DNA of 64,000 nucleotides from Kingella_B sp963529665 (GCA_963529665.1 CAUSAG010000007.1:26889-90888), one strand, 5' to 3'; shown: positions 14,651 through 23,966, counted from the first letter of the stretch. Notes: generated by a model from the sequence alone, not told the origin. A program made the numbers and translations.

Positions 14651-16213
14651 TTACTCCCACTCAATCGTAGCAGGCGGTTTACCGCTCACGTCATACACCA
14701 CGCGGTTAATCCCGCGCACTTCGTTGATGATACGGTTGGACACACGCCCCAAAAGCGCATACGGCAGCTCCGCCCAATGCGCCGTCATAAAATCGCTGGT
14801 GATTACCGCGCGCAGCGCCACCACATAATCATAAGTGCGCCCATCGCCCATCACGCCCACCGATTTCACCGGCAAAAACACCGCAAACGCTTGGCTGGTC
14901 AAATCATACCACGACTTGCCGTTCTCATCGGTGGTGTTGCGCAATTCCTCAATAAAAATCGCATCCGCTTGGCGCAGCAAATCCGCATATTCGCGCTTCA
15001 CTTCGCCCAACACGCGCACGCCCAAGCCAGGCCCAGGGAACGGATGGCGATACACCATTTCGCGCGGCAATCCCAACGCCACGCCCAATTCGCGCACCTC
15101 GTCCTTGAACAAATCGCGCAAGGGTTCCAGCAGCTTCAATTTCATGTTTTCAGGCAGCCCGCCCACATTGTGATGCGATTTAATCGCGTGCGCCTTTTTC
15201 GTTTTCGCGCCCGCCGATTCAATCACATCGGGGTAAATCGTACCCTGTGCCAACCATTTTGCCTGCGTGAGCTTTTTCTCTTCCGTATCAAACACTTCAA
15301 TAAATTCCGCGCCGATGATTTTGCGTTTTTGCTCAGGGTCGGTAACACCAGCCAGTTTCGTCATAAATTGCTCGCTCGCGTCCACGTGCACCACCTTCAC
15401 GCCCAAATTTTGCGCGAACATCTGCATCACATTTTTGCCCTCGTCCAAACGCAACAAACCATGATCCACAAACACGCAAGTCAATTGGTCGCCAATGGCG
15501 CGATGAATCAACGCCGCCGCCACCGAGCTGTCCACCCCGCCCGACAAACCCAAAATCACTTCATCATTGCCCACCTGCTCGCAAATTTTTACCACCGCCT
15601 CGTCAATATAATTAGGCATCGTCCAGCTTGGATTTGCCGCGCAAATATCCAGCACAAAGCGGTTAATCAGCGCGCGCCCCTGCTTGGTGTGGGTAACCTC
15701 AGGGTGGAATTGGATGCCGTAAAAGCGTTTCGCGCTGTTTTCCATAATGGCAACTGGGCAAGAAGGCGTATGCCCTGTGATGCGAAAGCCCTGAGGCAGC
15801 CTGAAAACCTTATCGCCGTGACTCATCCACACATCCAGCGTATGCGGCGCATCTTCAATGCCGCGCGTCAAATCGCCCTCTTCCGTTTGCACTTGCGCGT
15901 AGCCAAATTCACGCTGATTGCCCGCCTGCACCTCGCCGCCCAAATGGTGCGCCATAAACTGCATGCCGTAGCAAATGCCCAGCACAGGCACGCCCAAATC
16001 AAACAGCCCCGTGTCCGCCTGATAATCCGAGTCATACACCGAATTGGGCCCGCCCGATAAAATAATCCCCTTAGGATTGAACGCTTTAATATCAGCCAGC
16101 GGCATATCATAAGGGTGCAATTCGCAGTAAACATGCGCCTCGCGCACGCGGCGAGCAATAAGCTGGGTTACTTGCGAGCCGAAATCTAAAATCAGAATTT
16201 TGTCTTGGGTCAT
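14651..16213 (-). CDS. guaA: GMP synthase (glutamine-hydrolysing)
   Basis: A 520-residue two-domain enzyme that aminates XMP to GMP with ATP and glutamine in purine synthesis. The N-terminal class I amidotransferase has ILDFGSQVTQLIARR at the start, the nucleophile in VLGICYGMQF (Cys about 85) and the IQFHPEV histidine. The ATP-pyrophosphatase part has the PP-loop LSGGVDSSVAA, then TIYPDVIESAG, and the end GKPPATIEWE is the family terminus. The start at 16213 gives the canonical MTQDKILIL; an upstream start adds 18 unlikely residues. A DUS is translated as FRLP in the N-terminal domain. It is transcribed alone. Confidence 0.97.
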   Translation of the reverse strand: MTQDKILILDFGSQVTQLIARRVREAHVYCELHPYDMPLADIKAFNPKGIILSGGPNSVYDSDYQADTGLFDLGVPVLGICYGMQFMAHHLGGEVQAGNQREFGYAQVQTEEGDLTRGIEDAPHTLDVWMSHGDKVFRLPQGFRITGHTPSCPVAIMENSAKRFYGIQFHPEVTHTKQGRALINRFVLDICAANPSWTMPNYIDEAVVKICEQVGNDEVILGLSGGVDSSVAAALIHRAIGDQLTCVFVDHGLLRLDEGKNVMQMFAQNLGVKVVHVDASEQFMTKLAGVTDPEQKRKIIGAEFIEVFDTEEKKLTQAKWLAQGTIYPDVIESAGAKTKKAHAIKSHHNVGGLPENMKLKLLEPLRDLFKDEVRELGVALGLPREMVYRHPFPGPGLGVRVLGEVKREYADLLRQADAIFIEELRNTTDENGKSWYDLTSQAFAVFLPVKSVGVMGDGRTYDYVVALRAVITSDFMTAHWAELPYALLGRVSNRIINEVRGINRVVYDVSGKPPATIEWE

Positions 16214-16491
16214 GATGTTTAATCTTGTAAAGAAAAAGAAAGAATTGTGGCGCGATTGGCAACACAATAAGGGCAGAAAAACCGCGCATATTTTAGCATA
16301 ATGGATTGAAATTCAGGGCTTATCTCACATAGCAAACCCAAAAATCAATCCACCCTGACCACTCTAACCAATTATTTTTTAACAAAAATTAAAATAAACC
16401 AACAAACCCGCGCATTGATAAACCCGTCAAAACGCAAACCTATCTCATTATTTCAATAGCCAGAATCTGATAAACAACCACGGCTTTTACC

Positions 16492-16520
16492 TTTACTAAA
16501 TAAGGCACTAGTCTTATAAT
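16492..16520 (+). promoter_or_regulatory. upstream promoter P1 of the roadblock-like gene
   Basis: TTTACT (16492-16497), a 17-base spacer and a perfect TATAAT (16515-16520). It is about 165 bases ahead of the start codon. Confidence 0.6.
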
Positions 16521-16627
16521 TTGCCCTTAGTTTCTAGGCAGCAAAACAAACCAGCAAGTTGAATTTGTACTGGCTAGTGGGAACCTGGTAACGAATAGGC
16601 AATACACTCGTATTCCTTATGTTTATT

Positions 16628-16656
16628 TTGGTTAAATCGCTATTTTGCGGTATAAA
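16628..16656 (+). promoter_or_regulatory. proximal promoter P2 of the roadblock-like gene
   Basis: TTGGTT (16628-16633), exactly 17 bases, then TATAAA (16651-16656). Transcription would begin about 20 bases before the start codon, leaving room for the GGAG ribosome site at 16674. Confidence 0.75.
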
Positions 16657-16684
16657 TTTTATTTAAATTTTACGGAGTTTTATT

Positions 16685-17044
16685 ATGAACTATGAAGGTG
16701 CAGTATCAGAATTGTTGAATGTTGATGGCGCGTTGGCTGCTGCCGTTGTGGATTTTGCCAGCGGTATGCTGTTGGCTGGTAACGGCACTTCTGGCATTGA
16801 CTTGGAAATCGCCGCTGCGGGTAACACCGAAGTGATGCGTGCCAAAATGAAAACCATGCAAATGCTTGGCTTGAAAGACAGCATTGAAGACATCTTGATT
16901 ACTTTGGGCAAACAATACCACCTATTGCGCCCATTGGCTAAACACGAAGGCTTGTTCCTTTACACCGTGTTGGATCGTTCTAAATCTAACTTGGCTTTGG
17001 CTCGCCGTGCTTTGATTGACACAGAACACCACTTGGACGCTTAA
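16685..17044 (+). CDS. roadblock/LC7-like small protein, function unknown
   Basis: A 119-residue soluble protein. The pattern LLNVDGALAAAVVDFASGMLLAGNG, here read as DGALAAAVVD and GMLLAGNG, resembles the roadblock/LC7 (longin-like) fold in which a strand pair is followed by a long helix. These proteins often modulate small GTPases in bacteria. DIEDILITLGKQYHLLRPL (in part) and a final strand LFLYTVLDRS complete the fold. The ribosome site is GGAG and there are two good promoters, followed by a strong terminator, so this is a well-expressed single gene. Codon use is T-rich and biased toward GGT/GCT, as in highly expressed genes. No partner GTPase is nearby. Confidence 0.6.
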   Translation: MNYEGAVSELLNVDGALAAAVVDFASGMLLAGNGTSGIDLEIAAAGNTEVMRAKMKTMQMLGLKDSIEDILITLGKQYHLLRPLAKHEGLFLYTVLDRSKSNLALARRALIDTEHHLDA

Positions 17045-17065
17045 TTTAGCCGTTCCATCCATTTA

Positions 17066-17096
17066 AAAACCGAGTGATTTTCGCTCGGTTTTTTTG
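17066..17096 (+). terminator. terminator of the roadblock-like gene
   Basis: Stem AAACCGAG / CTCGGTTT with a 9-base loop, followed by a run of T. It lies about 22 bases after the stop codon. Confidence 0.88.
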
Positions 17097-17334
17097 CGAC
17101 CCGCCAAGGCATAGAATAAAAAATCTAGCAAATCAATCATCAGCGTTTTGCCCATCAAACAAAAAGCGCATTTTGCTGCATTTTGCCGATATTTCGCTAG
17201 ACTTTTGCGCCTAATTTCGCCAAAATTACTCTTTTTGCGTTGCGCCCAATGGCGTGTTAATCGCACCAGATTTTATTGAAAACCGCGTTTCAGGCTGCCT
17301 GAAACCACTTTTTTATTGGATAGGAATTGCCAAA

Positions 17335-17799
17335 ATGGATTTACGCAAACTTAAAAAACTGATTGATTTGGTTGAAGAATCAGGTATTGCCGAAATTGAA
17401 GTAACCGAAGGCGAAGAGAAAGTTCGCATCACCCGCAGCGTGGCTGCGCCTGCGGTGCAAACGGTTTACGCGCCCGCTGCGCCTGTTCAGGCTGCCCCAG
17501 CCGCGCCTGCCCCATCGGCTGCGCCCGCCGCGCCTGCTGCCCCCGCTCCTGCCGTGCGCGATTTATCCAACGCGCAAAAATCGCCGATGGTGGGCACGTT
17601 CTACCGCGCCGCCAGCCCTTCTACGCCTGCGTTTGTGGAAGTGGGGCAAACGGTGAAAGCGGGCGACACGCTGTGCATTATTGAAGCGATGAAGCTGATG
17701 AACGAAATTGAAGCGGAAAAATCGGGCGTGGTAAAAGAGATTTTGGTGGAAAATGGGCAGCCTGTGGAATTTGGCGAGCCTTTGTTTATTATTGAATAA
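17335..17799 (+). CDS. accB: biotin carboxyl carrier protein of acetyl-CoA carboxylase
   Basis: A 154-residue carrier that holds biotin while it moves between biotin carboxylase and carboxyltransferase in the first step of fatty-acid synthesis. The N-terminal MDLRKLKKLIDLVEESGI is the standard AccB opening. A Pro/Ala-rich flexible linker follows (about 45-75), then the biotinyl domain with the biotinylated lysine in IEAMKLMNEIE and the ending GEPLFIIE. The length is normal. The ATG at 17335 is preceded by GGATAGGAATT. accC follows 335 bases later on the same strand. Confidence 0.96.
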   Translation: MDLRKLKKLIDLVEESGIAEIEVTEGEEKVRITRSVAAPAVQTVYAPAAPVQAAPAAPAPSAAPAAPAAPAPAVRDLSNAQKSPMVGTFYRAASPSTPAFVEVGQTVKAGDTLCIIEAMKLMNEIEAEKSGVVKEILVENGQPVEFGEPLFIIE

Positions 17800-18134
17800 T
17801 ACGTTTCAGGCTGCCTGAAACCCAGTTTGACCAATCCAATTCTTGCGATAACCATCCCTTTTTCTATCTTTCCGCACAGCCGCACGATATGCGCATCTTG
17901 GTTGAACAAGATTGCAACGACACCCGAAGACGATGGCAACCCGAAAAGCCGTTAATTTTGGAAACGCGAATTGGGAACAACGCGGCGATTTCAAATATTA
18001 CTGTTAATGGCGGAATTTAAACGGTTTGCGGAATGAAACACCCCAACAGATTGAACACAATGGGAAGATGTTATCGCCAAATGGATGGATTAGCTTTTCA
18101 GGCTGCCTGAAACTTAAAATTGCTGGGAAAAATT
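17800..18134. other. 335-base spacer between accB and accC
   Basis: accB and accC are usually separated by only a few bases, so this gap is unusual. It is bounded by DUS copies near 17806 and 18099. One plus-strand frame from about 17822 to the TAA at 18016-18018 is open without a start codon (it includes PHDMRILVEQD), and could be a decayed gene fragment, but I recognise nothing in it. Confidence 0.4.
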
Positions 18135-19502
18135 ATGCTAAAAAAAGTTCTCATCGCCAACCGTGGCGAAATTGCTTTGCGTGTGTTACGCGCCTGCCGC
18201 GAAATGGGCATCGCCACCGTTGCCGTGCATTCGGAAGCCGATAAAGACAGCTTGCACGTTAAGCTGGCAGACGAAAGCGTGTGCATTGGGCCTGCGCCCA
18301 GCCCGCAAAGCTATTTGCACATTCCATCCATCATCGCGGCGGCGGAAGTTACGGGCGCGGATGCGGTTCACCCTGGCTATGGTTTTTTGGCGGAAAACGC
18401 CAATTTTGCCGAGCAAGTGGAAAATTCGGGCTTTGTGTTTATTGGCCCGCGCGCCGACACAATTCGCCTGATGGGCGACAAAGTTTCCGCCAAAAAGGCG
18501 ATGATTGAAGCGGGCGTGCCTTGCGTACCAGGGTCGGATGGGGCGTTGTCGGGCGTGCCCAGCGAGATTTTGAACACGGCGGATAAGGTGGGCTTCCCTG
18601 TGATTATCAAGGCATCGGGCGGCGGCGGCGGGCGCGGTATGCGCGTGGTGGAAAAGAAAGAAGATTTGCTCAAAGCGGTAGAAATGACCCGCGCCGAAGC
18701 GGAAGCGGCGTTTGGCAACCCGATGGTGTATATGGAACGCTTTTTGCAGCGTCCGCGCCATGTGGAAGTACAAGTGTTGGCGGATGAACACGGCAATGCG
18801 ATTTATTTGGGCGAGCGCGATTGCTCCATGCAGCGTCGTCATCAAAAGATTATTGAAGAAGCCCCTGCGCCGTTTATCACGCCTGCGGAGCGCAAGAAAA
18901 TTGGCGAAGCGTGTGTGGCAGCGTGTAAACGCATTGGCTATCGCGGCGCGGGCACGTTTGAGTTTTTGTATGAAGACGGCGAGTTTTTCTTTATTGAGAT
19001 GAATACGCGCGTGCAAGTGGAACATCCTGTAACCGAGCTGATTACGGGCGTGGACATTGTGCAGGAACAACTGCGCGTGGCGGCGGGCTTGCCCTTGCAA
19101 TACAAACAAAAAGACATTGCGATTGAAGGCCATGCGTTTGAATGCCGCATCAATGCGGAAGACCCTTATACCTTTATCCCCAGCCCTGGGGTGATTGAAA
19201 GCTGCCATTTGCCCGGTGGCTTTGGCATCCGCGTGGACAGCCATATTTATCAGGGCTACCGCATTCCGCCCAACTACGACAGCCTAATTGGCAAAATTTG
19301 CGTGCATGGCAAAGACCGCGCGCAAGCGATGGCGAAAATGCGTGTGGCGATGGCGGAATTGACCGTGGACGGCATTAAAACCAATGCACCGTTACACCGC
19401 GAGCTGTTTAATGACACGGGCTTTGCGCAAGGCGGCGTGAGCATTCATTATTTGGAGCATTGGCTAGAAGAGCGTAAAGCGGGAATGCGCAGCGATAAAT
19501 AG
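18135..19502 (+). CDS. accC: biotin carboxylase subunit of acetyl-CoA carboxylase
   Basis: A 455-residue ATP-grasp enzyme that carboxylates biotin on AccB using ATP and bicarbonate. Motifs: KVLIANRGEIALRVLRAC at the start, VHPGYGFLAENANFAE, the glycine-rich loop ASGGGGGRGMRVV, the metal-binding FFIEMNTRVQVEHPVTE (EMNTRVQVEH), and RINAEDP. All catalytic blocks are in place. I chose the ATG at 18135 (MLKKVLIANRGE); an in-frame ATG at 18120 adds five residues and cannot be excluded. It forms a functional pair with accB upstream. Confidence 0.97.
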   Translation: MLKKVLIANRGEIALRVLRACREMGIATVAVHSEADKDSLHVKLADESVCIGPAPSPQSYLHIPSIIAAAEVTGADAVHPGYGFLAENANFAEQVENSGFVFIGPRADTIRLMGDKVSAKKAMIEAGVPCVPGSDGALSGVPSEILNTADKVGFPVIIKASGGGGGRGMRVVEKKEDLLKAVEMTRAEAEAAFGNPMVYMERFLQRPRHVEVQVLADEHGNAIYLGERDCSMQRRHQKIIEEAPAPFITPAERKKIGEACVAACKRIGYRGAGTFEFLYEDGEFFFIEMNTRVQVEHPVTELITGVDIVQEQLRVAAGLPLQYKQKDIAIEGHAFECRINAEDPYTFIPSPGVIESCHLPGGFGIRVDSHIYQGYRIPPNYDSLIGKICVHGKDRAQAMAKMRVAMAELTVDGIKTNAPLHRELFNDTGFAQGGVSIHYLEHWLEERKAGMRSDK

Positions 19503-19646
19503 GCTTAGCGATGAATAGGCAGCCTGAAAATGGAAAATGGTTTTGGCTTTGCTAAAATCTGATTTATCCGTTTTCAGGCTGCTTTTTGATTGAGCTGGAT
19601 AGGCAGCCTGAAAACCCATTCACACACCCCCCACCGAGACCCCACC

Positions 19647-20354
19647 ATGAAAGCCATGATACTTGCCGCAGGGCGTGGCGAACGAATGCGCCCGCTCACC
19701 GACCACACCCCCAAGCCATTATTGCCCGCAGGCGGCGAACCGCTGATTGGCTGGCACTTGCGCCGCCTTAAAGCCGCTGGCATCAGCCAAATTGTGATTA
19801 ACCACGCATGGCTGGGCGCGCAAATTGAAGCCACGCTAGGCAACGGCGCGGCATACGGTGTGCACATCGCCTATTCGCCCGAAGGCGGCAAAGGCTTGGA
19901 AACCGCAGGCGGCATCGCCACCGCCCTGCCCTTGCTGGGCGACGCGCCGTTTCTGGTGATTAACGGCGATGTGCTCACCGATATTGATTTTCAGGCTACC
20001 ATCCGCATCGCCGATGCGCTGCCGCAAAGCGGCAAACTCGCCCATTTGTGGCTGGTGCCCAATCCGCCGCACCATCCCAACGGCGATTTTGGGCTGGATG
20101 ACAACGGCAGCGTTCACGCCAGCGCGGCGGTTGGCACGAGCGCCACATTCAGCGGCGCAGGCGTGTATCTGCCCGAATTATTCCGCCACACGCCGCCGCA
20201 TCAGCCCGCCAAACTCGCCCCGCTTTTGCGCCAAGCCATGCAGCGCAACCAAGTTTCAGGCTGCCTACACACGGGCTTATGGCTGGATGTGGGCACGCCC
20301 GAACGTTTGGCGGAAGCGGACAGCATTGTGCGGCAGCGCTTTGGAGCAACCTGA
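19647..20354 (+). CDS. murU: MurU-like nucleotidyltransferase
   Basis: A 235-residue sugar-phosphate nucleotidyltransferase with the signature ILAAGRGERMRPLTDHTPKP at its N-terminus, the KPLL lysine, VINGDVLTDIDF with the metal-binding Asp, and LWLDVGTPERLAEAD at the end. Size and motifs fit MurU, the UDP-MurNAc synthase of the cell-wall recycling bypass, better than larger RfbA/GlmU-type enzymes. The partner kinase AmgK, often adjacent in other bacteria, is not seen here. DUS are translated as FQAT (degenerate) and VSGCL. The start at 19647 avoids a DUS-encoded extension. It is a single gene. Confidence 0.8.
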   Translation: MKAMILAAGRGERMRPLTDHTPKPLLPAGGEPLIGWHLRRLKAAGISQIVINHAWLGAQIEATLGNGAAYGVHIAYSPEGGKGLETAGGIATALPLLGDAPFLVINGDVLTDIDFQATIRIADALPQSGKLAHLWLVPNPPHHPNGDFGLDDNGSVHASAAVGTSATFSGAGVYLPELFRHTPPHQPAKLAPLLRQAMQRNQVSGCLHTGLWLDVGTPERLAEADSIVRQRFGAT

Positions 20355-20372
20355 AAACATTGTTTGAACTGT

Positions 20373-20417
20373 CTTTTGGTTTCGCTGAAACTCGCTTCAC
20401 TCGTTTTCAGGCTGCCT
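20373..20417 (-). repeat. extended DUS-linked repeat
   Basis: On the minus strand: AGGCAGCCTGAA, AACGAGTGAAGCGAG, TTTCAGCGAAAC, CAAAAG. It is almost identical to the copy at 14593-14637, including a 9-base insert that other copies lack. It lies downstream of murU. Confidence 0.8.
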
Positions 20418-20481
20418 TTTCCTGTCGTAATATCCAATGTAAACAGTCCTTTGTTCCATTAACCCTTTAAAGAAAAAACGA

Positions 20482-20979
20482 ATGAAAAGAATCGTATTTA
20501 TCGCCACCCTGCTGCTCGCCGCCTGTGGACAAAGTGGCACGGAACAGGAAACTGTTTATGCGCCCACCGCCGTTTTCGCATCTGCCAACGCTTCCGCGCC
20601 TGCCGCAACAAACGCGCCGCAATGGCAAATCGTGGGCGAAGTGAACAGCCGTTTCCGTTATCTTTATGTGCTGGTGCCTGCGGGCAGCAGCGATGCGGAG
20701 CTGGTAACGCTGGCGCAAGACATCCACCTCAGCGAGCCCGATGCTTGGCTGTGGCTGGTGGACAGCAGCGAGAAAGTGCCCGAAGGCGTGAAAGCGGGTG
20801 AAACGGGCGATATGTCGGCGTTTCCAAAAGAATGGATGGAGCAGCATATCGTCGCCAACTCGGTGCTGATGCGCCAGCCCGACGGTCGCCATGTGTGGAC
20901 GCTGTACGGCGGCAGCGGTCGTAACCGCGAAATCGCCACGCTGCCGTGTATTGACGGCAAGGGTTCGTGCCGCGATTAG
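20482..20979 (+). CDS. lipoprotein, function unknown
   Basis: A 165-residue lipoprotein: signal peptide MKRIVFIATLLLAAC with lipobox LAAC (Cys about 15), a Thr/Ala-rich tether to about residue 48, then a compact domain with SRFRYLYVLVPAGSSDAEL and a Trp-rich centre (DAWLWLVDS). There are only two further cysteines near the C-terminus (LPCIDGKGSC), likely a disulfide loop in the periplasm. I do not recognise the family. AAAGAAAAAACG before the ATG is a weak ribosome site. DUS flank both sides, so it stands alone. Confidence 0.7.
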   Translation: MKRIVFIATLLLAACGQSGTEQETVYAPTAVFASANASAPAATNAPQWQIVGEVNSRFRYLYVLVPAGSSDAELVTLAQDIHLSEPDAWLWLVDSSEKVPEGVKAGETGDMSAFPKEWMEQHIVANSVLMRQPDGRHVWTLYGGSGRNREIATLPCIDGKGSCRD

Positions 20980-21071
20980 CCCTACAACCGTTTCAGGCTG
21001 CCTGAGCCATCTCTATAATCAGGCAGCCTGAAAACAATATAACCCATTTATCTTTTAGAAAAGGAATCCCC

Positions 21072-23966
21072 ATGCTCTCCCAAGCCCACGCAACCGTCAA
21101 ACAACTCATCGCCCAATTCCAAGCCCACTCATCCCACTACCTCTCGCCCAAATACCAAGAAGCCGAAGTGCGCGCCGACTTTATTGACAAACTCTTCACC
21201 GCGCTGGGCTGGGACGTGGCGCACGATTATCAGAAAAACCCCTACGCCCAAGAAGTCAAAGTGGAAAAAGCCCAACGCCAAGCCGATGCCGCATCGCAAA
21301 AACGCGCCGACTACGCCTTCTCCCTCGCCCCCGACTACAAAACCGTCCAGTTTTTCGTAGAAGCCAAAAAGCCCAGTTTAACCCTGCGCCAAAACCGCGA
21401 CGGCTACTTCCAAACCGCCAAATACGGCTGGAACGCGCAAACAGGCGTATCCATCCTCACCGATTTTGAAGAAATCGTCATCATCGACTGCCGCGCCAAG
21501 CCCGACTTTGACACCATCCTGCAAAACGAATTGCGCTACTTCAAATACACCGATCTGCTGCAAGAAGAAAACTTCCATTGGTTCTACTGGCTCTTCTCCC
21601 GCGAAGCCGTTGCCGCAGGCAACCTCGCCCGCTACATCGCCGATTTGCCCAAAGCCAAAGGCAGCGGCAAACAACTGCGCCTGCTCGGCGGACGCTACCT
21701 TTCCATCGACGACAGCTTTTTAAGCTACATCGACGACATCCGCCTGCACCTTGCCCAAGCCTTCTACCAAAACAACCCCGCGCTCAACTCCTACCAGCTC
21801 ACCGAAGCCACCCAGCGCACCATCGACCGCCTTGTGTTTATGCGCTTTTTGGAAGACAAACAAATTGAACCCGAAACCCTGCTCTACAACATCGCCAGCG
21901 CAGCCCACCCATGGGCAAAATTCATCGCCGAATGCAAACGGCTAGACACCAAATACAACGGCATCGTCTTCAAACCCCACTTCATCGACCAAAACAGCTT
22001 TCTCGGCGCAGACGAAACCGCCTTCCGCGACATCGCCTCCGACCTAGACCACACCAACACCCCCTACGACTTCAACTACATCCCCGTCCACATCCTCGGC
22101 AGCATCTACGAGCGTTTTTTGGGCAACATCATCGCCATTGACAACGGCAAAGCCGCAATAGAACAAAAGCCCGAAGTGCGCAAAGCAGGCGGCGTGTACT
22201 ACACCCCAAAATACATCGTGGACTACATCGTAGAAAACACAGTCGGCAAACTCATCGCAGGCAAAAACCCCGACTACATCGCCAAGCTCAAATTTGCCGA
22301 CATCGCCTGCGGCAGCGGCAGCTTCCTCATCGGCGTGTACGACTGCCTGCTGGACTACCACAAAAACTACTACAACCGCTATCCCGACAAAGCCAAATCC
22401 GCAGGCTGCCATTTTGACGAAGCCACAGGCACATGGGTGCTCAGCATCAAACAAAAACAGCGCATCCTGCTCAACAACATCTACGGCGTGGACATAGACC
22501 TGCAAGCCACCGAAGTAACCCAGCTATCCCTGTTTTTAAAACTGCTGGAAGACGAAACCATGGCCAGCGCCAACGATATGCAAGTGCTGTTTGCCGACAA
22601 AATCCTGCCTAATTTAAGCGGCAACATCTGCTGCGGCAACTCCCTAATCGGCTACGAAATCATGGACATCATGGGCAACGAACTCGCCCAAGACGAAGAC
22701 ATCCGCCGCAAAATCAACCCCTTTGATTTTCAGGCTGCCTTTGCCAGCGTATTTGCCGCAGGCGGCTTTGATGCCATAGTGGGCAATCCGCCGTATGTGA
22801 AAGTGTCTGATAAAGAACTGCTGGCTTATTTCAAGCAGCATTTCCAGCATCAGAATTACCAATACGATTTATACCTGCTGTTTTTGGAACGCTATCACGC
22901 GCTGCTCAAAGAAAAAGGGCTGCTCGGCGTAATCGTGCCGAACACATGGTTGCAATCGGTAACGTTCACCAAAATCCGCAAGCATCTGTTGGGCGATTAC
23001 CACTGGCACAAAATCCTACACGGCAAAGAGCATATTTTTGACGCAGTAGTGGACACCCACGTTTTGGTATTTGAAAAAGGCAGCCTGAAAGGCAAAAACC
23101 TGTTTGACGTGGACATCACCGCAAACCAAACCATCGCGGTTTACCAACAGCTAGACCAAAACGGTTTTGATAAAAATGGCGGCATCATCAACATTCTCGC
23201 CAAACCCGAAGCCACCGCCCTGTTTAAGAAAATTCAGGCTGCCTCAGAAACGCTGGGAAGCTGCTCTATATCCACCGTTGGTGTAAAACCGTTTCAAAAA
23301 GGCAAGGGCAAGCCCAAGCAAACCAAAGAAATCGTTGAAACCAAGCCTTTTGTCAAAGAAAACCAGCCTAAGCCCGCAGGTGCAAACTGGAAACCCTTAT
23401 TACGCGGCAGCCTGATGAACCGCTACGAAAACCTGTGGCACGAAGACAGTTGGATACAATACGGCGAATGGCTGGCAGAACCGCGCACGCCGTCATTTTT
23501 TGAAGCCAAAGAAAAAATTGTCGTGCGCCAAACGGGCGACCGTATTATTGCCACCGTTATCGGTAAAGACATCATTTGCCGCGATAATCTGTATATCATT
23601 ATTGCCCAACAGCGCAATCACAAATTCCTATTGGGCGTGTTAAACAGCAAACTGGCGAACTTCTGCTATTACCAAATCAATCCTGAGCGCGGCGAAGTGT
23701 TGGCACAAGTGAAAAAAACACACGTTGAGCAAATGCTTATTCCAAAAATCAGTAACGCAACACAACAGACGCTGCACAACGAAATCGTCAAACTGGTGGA
23801 ACAAATGCTCGCCGCCCAACCCAAAGCCCGCGCCGCCCTATCCGACAGCGACAAAAACTTCCACGAACGCTTTATCGCCAGCTTGGAGCAACGCATCAAC
23901 CAAGCCGTGTACCAAATCTACGGCTTAACCGCAGACGAAATCGCGCTGGTTGAAGCAGCGGTTTAA
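21072..23966 (+). CDS. type IIG restriction-modification enzyme (fused nuclease, methylase, specificity)
   Basis: A 964-residue single-chain R-M protein. The N-terminal 200 residues look like the HsdR-type nuclease: EVRADFIDKLFTALGWDV, the Asp in KRADYAF (about 80) and the E-x-K pair in FFVEAKKPS (about 97-99). A helical spacer follows. The N6-adenine methylase has motif I DIACGSGSFLIG (about 411-422) and motif IV GNPPYVKV (about 570-577). The C-terminal part, with the WKPLLRGSLMNRYE segment and the RQTGDRIIATVIG segment, matches TaqI-like target-recognition regions. No separate methylase or specificity gene lies nearby, as usual for this class. Three DUS copies are inside the frame. AAAAGGAAT precedes the ATG. 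The recognition site is unknown. Confidence 0.88.
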   Translation: MLSQAHATVKQLIAQFQAHSSHYLSPKYQEAEVRADFIDKLFTALGWDVAHDYQKNPYAQEVKVEKAQRQADAASQKRADYAFSLAPDYKTVQFFVEAKKPSLTLRQNRDGYFQTAKYGWNAQTGVSILTDFEEIVIIDCRAKPDFDTILQNELRYFKYTDLLQEENFHWFYWLFSREAVAAGNLARYIADLPKAKGSGKQLRLLGGRYLSIDDSFLSYIDDIRLHLAQAFYQNNPALNSYQLTEATQRTIDRLVFMRFLEDKQIEPETLLYNIASAAHPWAKFIAECKRLDTKYNGIVFKPHFIDQNSFLGADETAFRDIASDLDHTNTPYDFNYIPVHILGSIYERFLGNIIAIDNGKAAIEQKPEVRKAGGVYYTPKYIVDYIVENTVGKLIAGKNPDYIAKLKFADIACGSGSFLIGVYDCLLDYHKNYYNRYPDKAKSAGCHFDEATGTWVLSIKQKQRILLNNIYGVDIDLQATEVTQLSLFLKLLEDETMASANDMQVLFADKILPNLSGNICCGNSLIGYEIMDIMGNELAQDEDIRRKINPFDFQAAFASVFAAGGFDAIVGNPPYVKVSDKELLAYFKQHFQHQNYQYDLYLLFLERYHALLKEKGLLGVIVPNTWLQSVTFTKIRKHLLGDYHWHKILHGKEHIFDAVVDTHVLVFEKGSLKGKNLFDVDITANQTIAVYQQLDQNGFDKNGGIINILAKPEATALFKKIQAASETLGSCSISTVGVKPFQKGKGKPKQTKEIVETKPFVKENQPKPAGANWKPLLRGSLMNRYENLWHEDSWIQYGEWLAEPRTPSFFEAKEKIVVRQTGDRIIATVIGKDIICRDNLYIIIAQQRNHKFLLGVLNSKLANFCYYQINPERGEVLAQVKKTHVEQMLIPKISNATQQTLHNEIVKLVEQMLAAQPKARAALSDSDKNFHERFIASLEQRINQAVYQIYGLTADEIALVEAAV

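Larger units (their letters stand above)
16214..16684. other. 471-base AT-rich intergenic region
   Basis: No coding sequence is supported in this stretch, which is divergent between guaA and the roadblock-like gene. It is much more AT-rich than its surroundings and has no DUS. It holds two good plus-strand promoters (16492-16520 and 16628-16656). The first would give a 5' leader of about 155 bases, which might be regulatory, but I see no known riboswitch fold. Confidence 0.6.

Noticed and set aside
14777..16060. 427-codon plus-strand open frame opposite guaA
   Set aside because: Shadow of guaA; His/Arg-rich composition is typical of antisense reading of a GC-rich gene.
18186..19244. 352-codon minus-strand frame opposite accC
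   Set aside because: Shadow of accC; no family resemblance, and the plus frame has all catalytic motifs.
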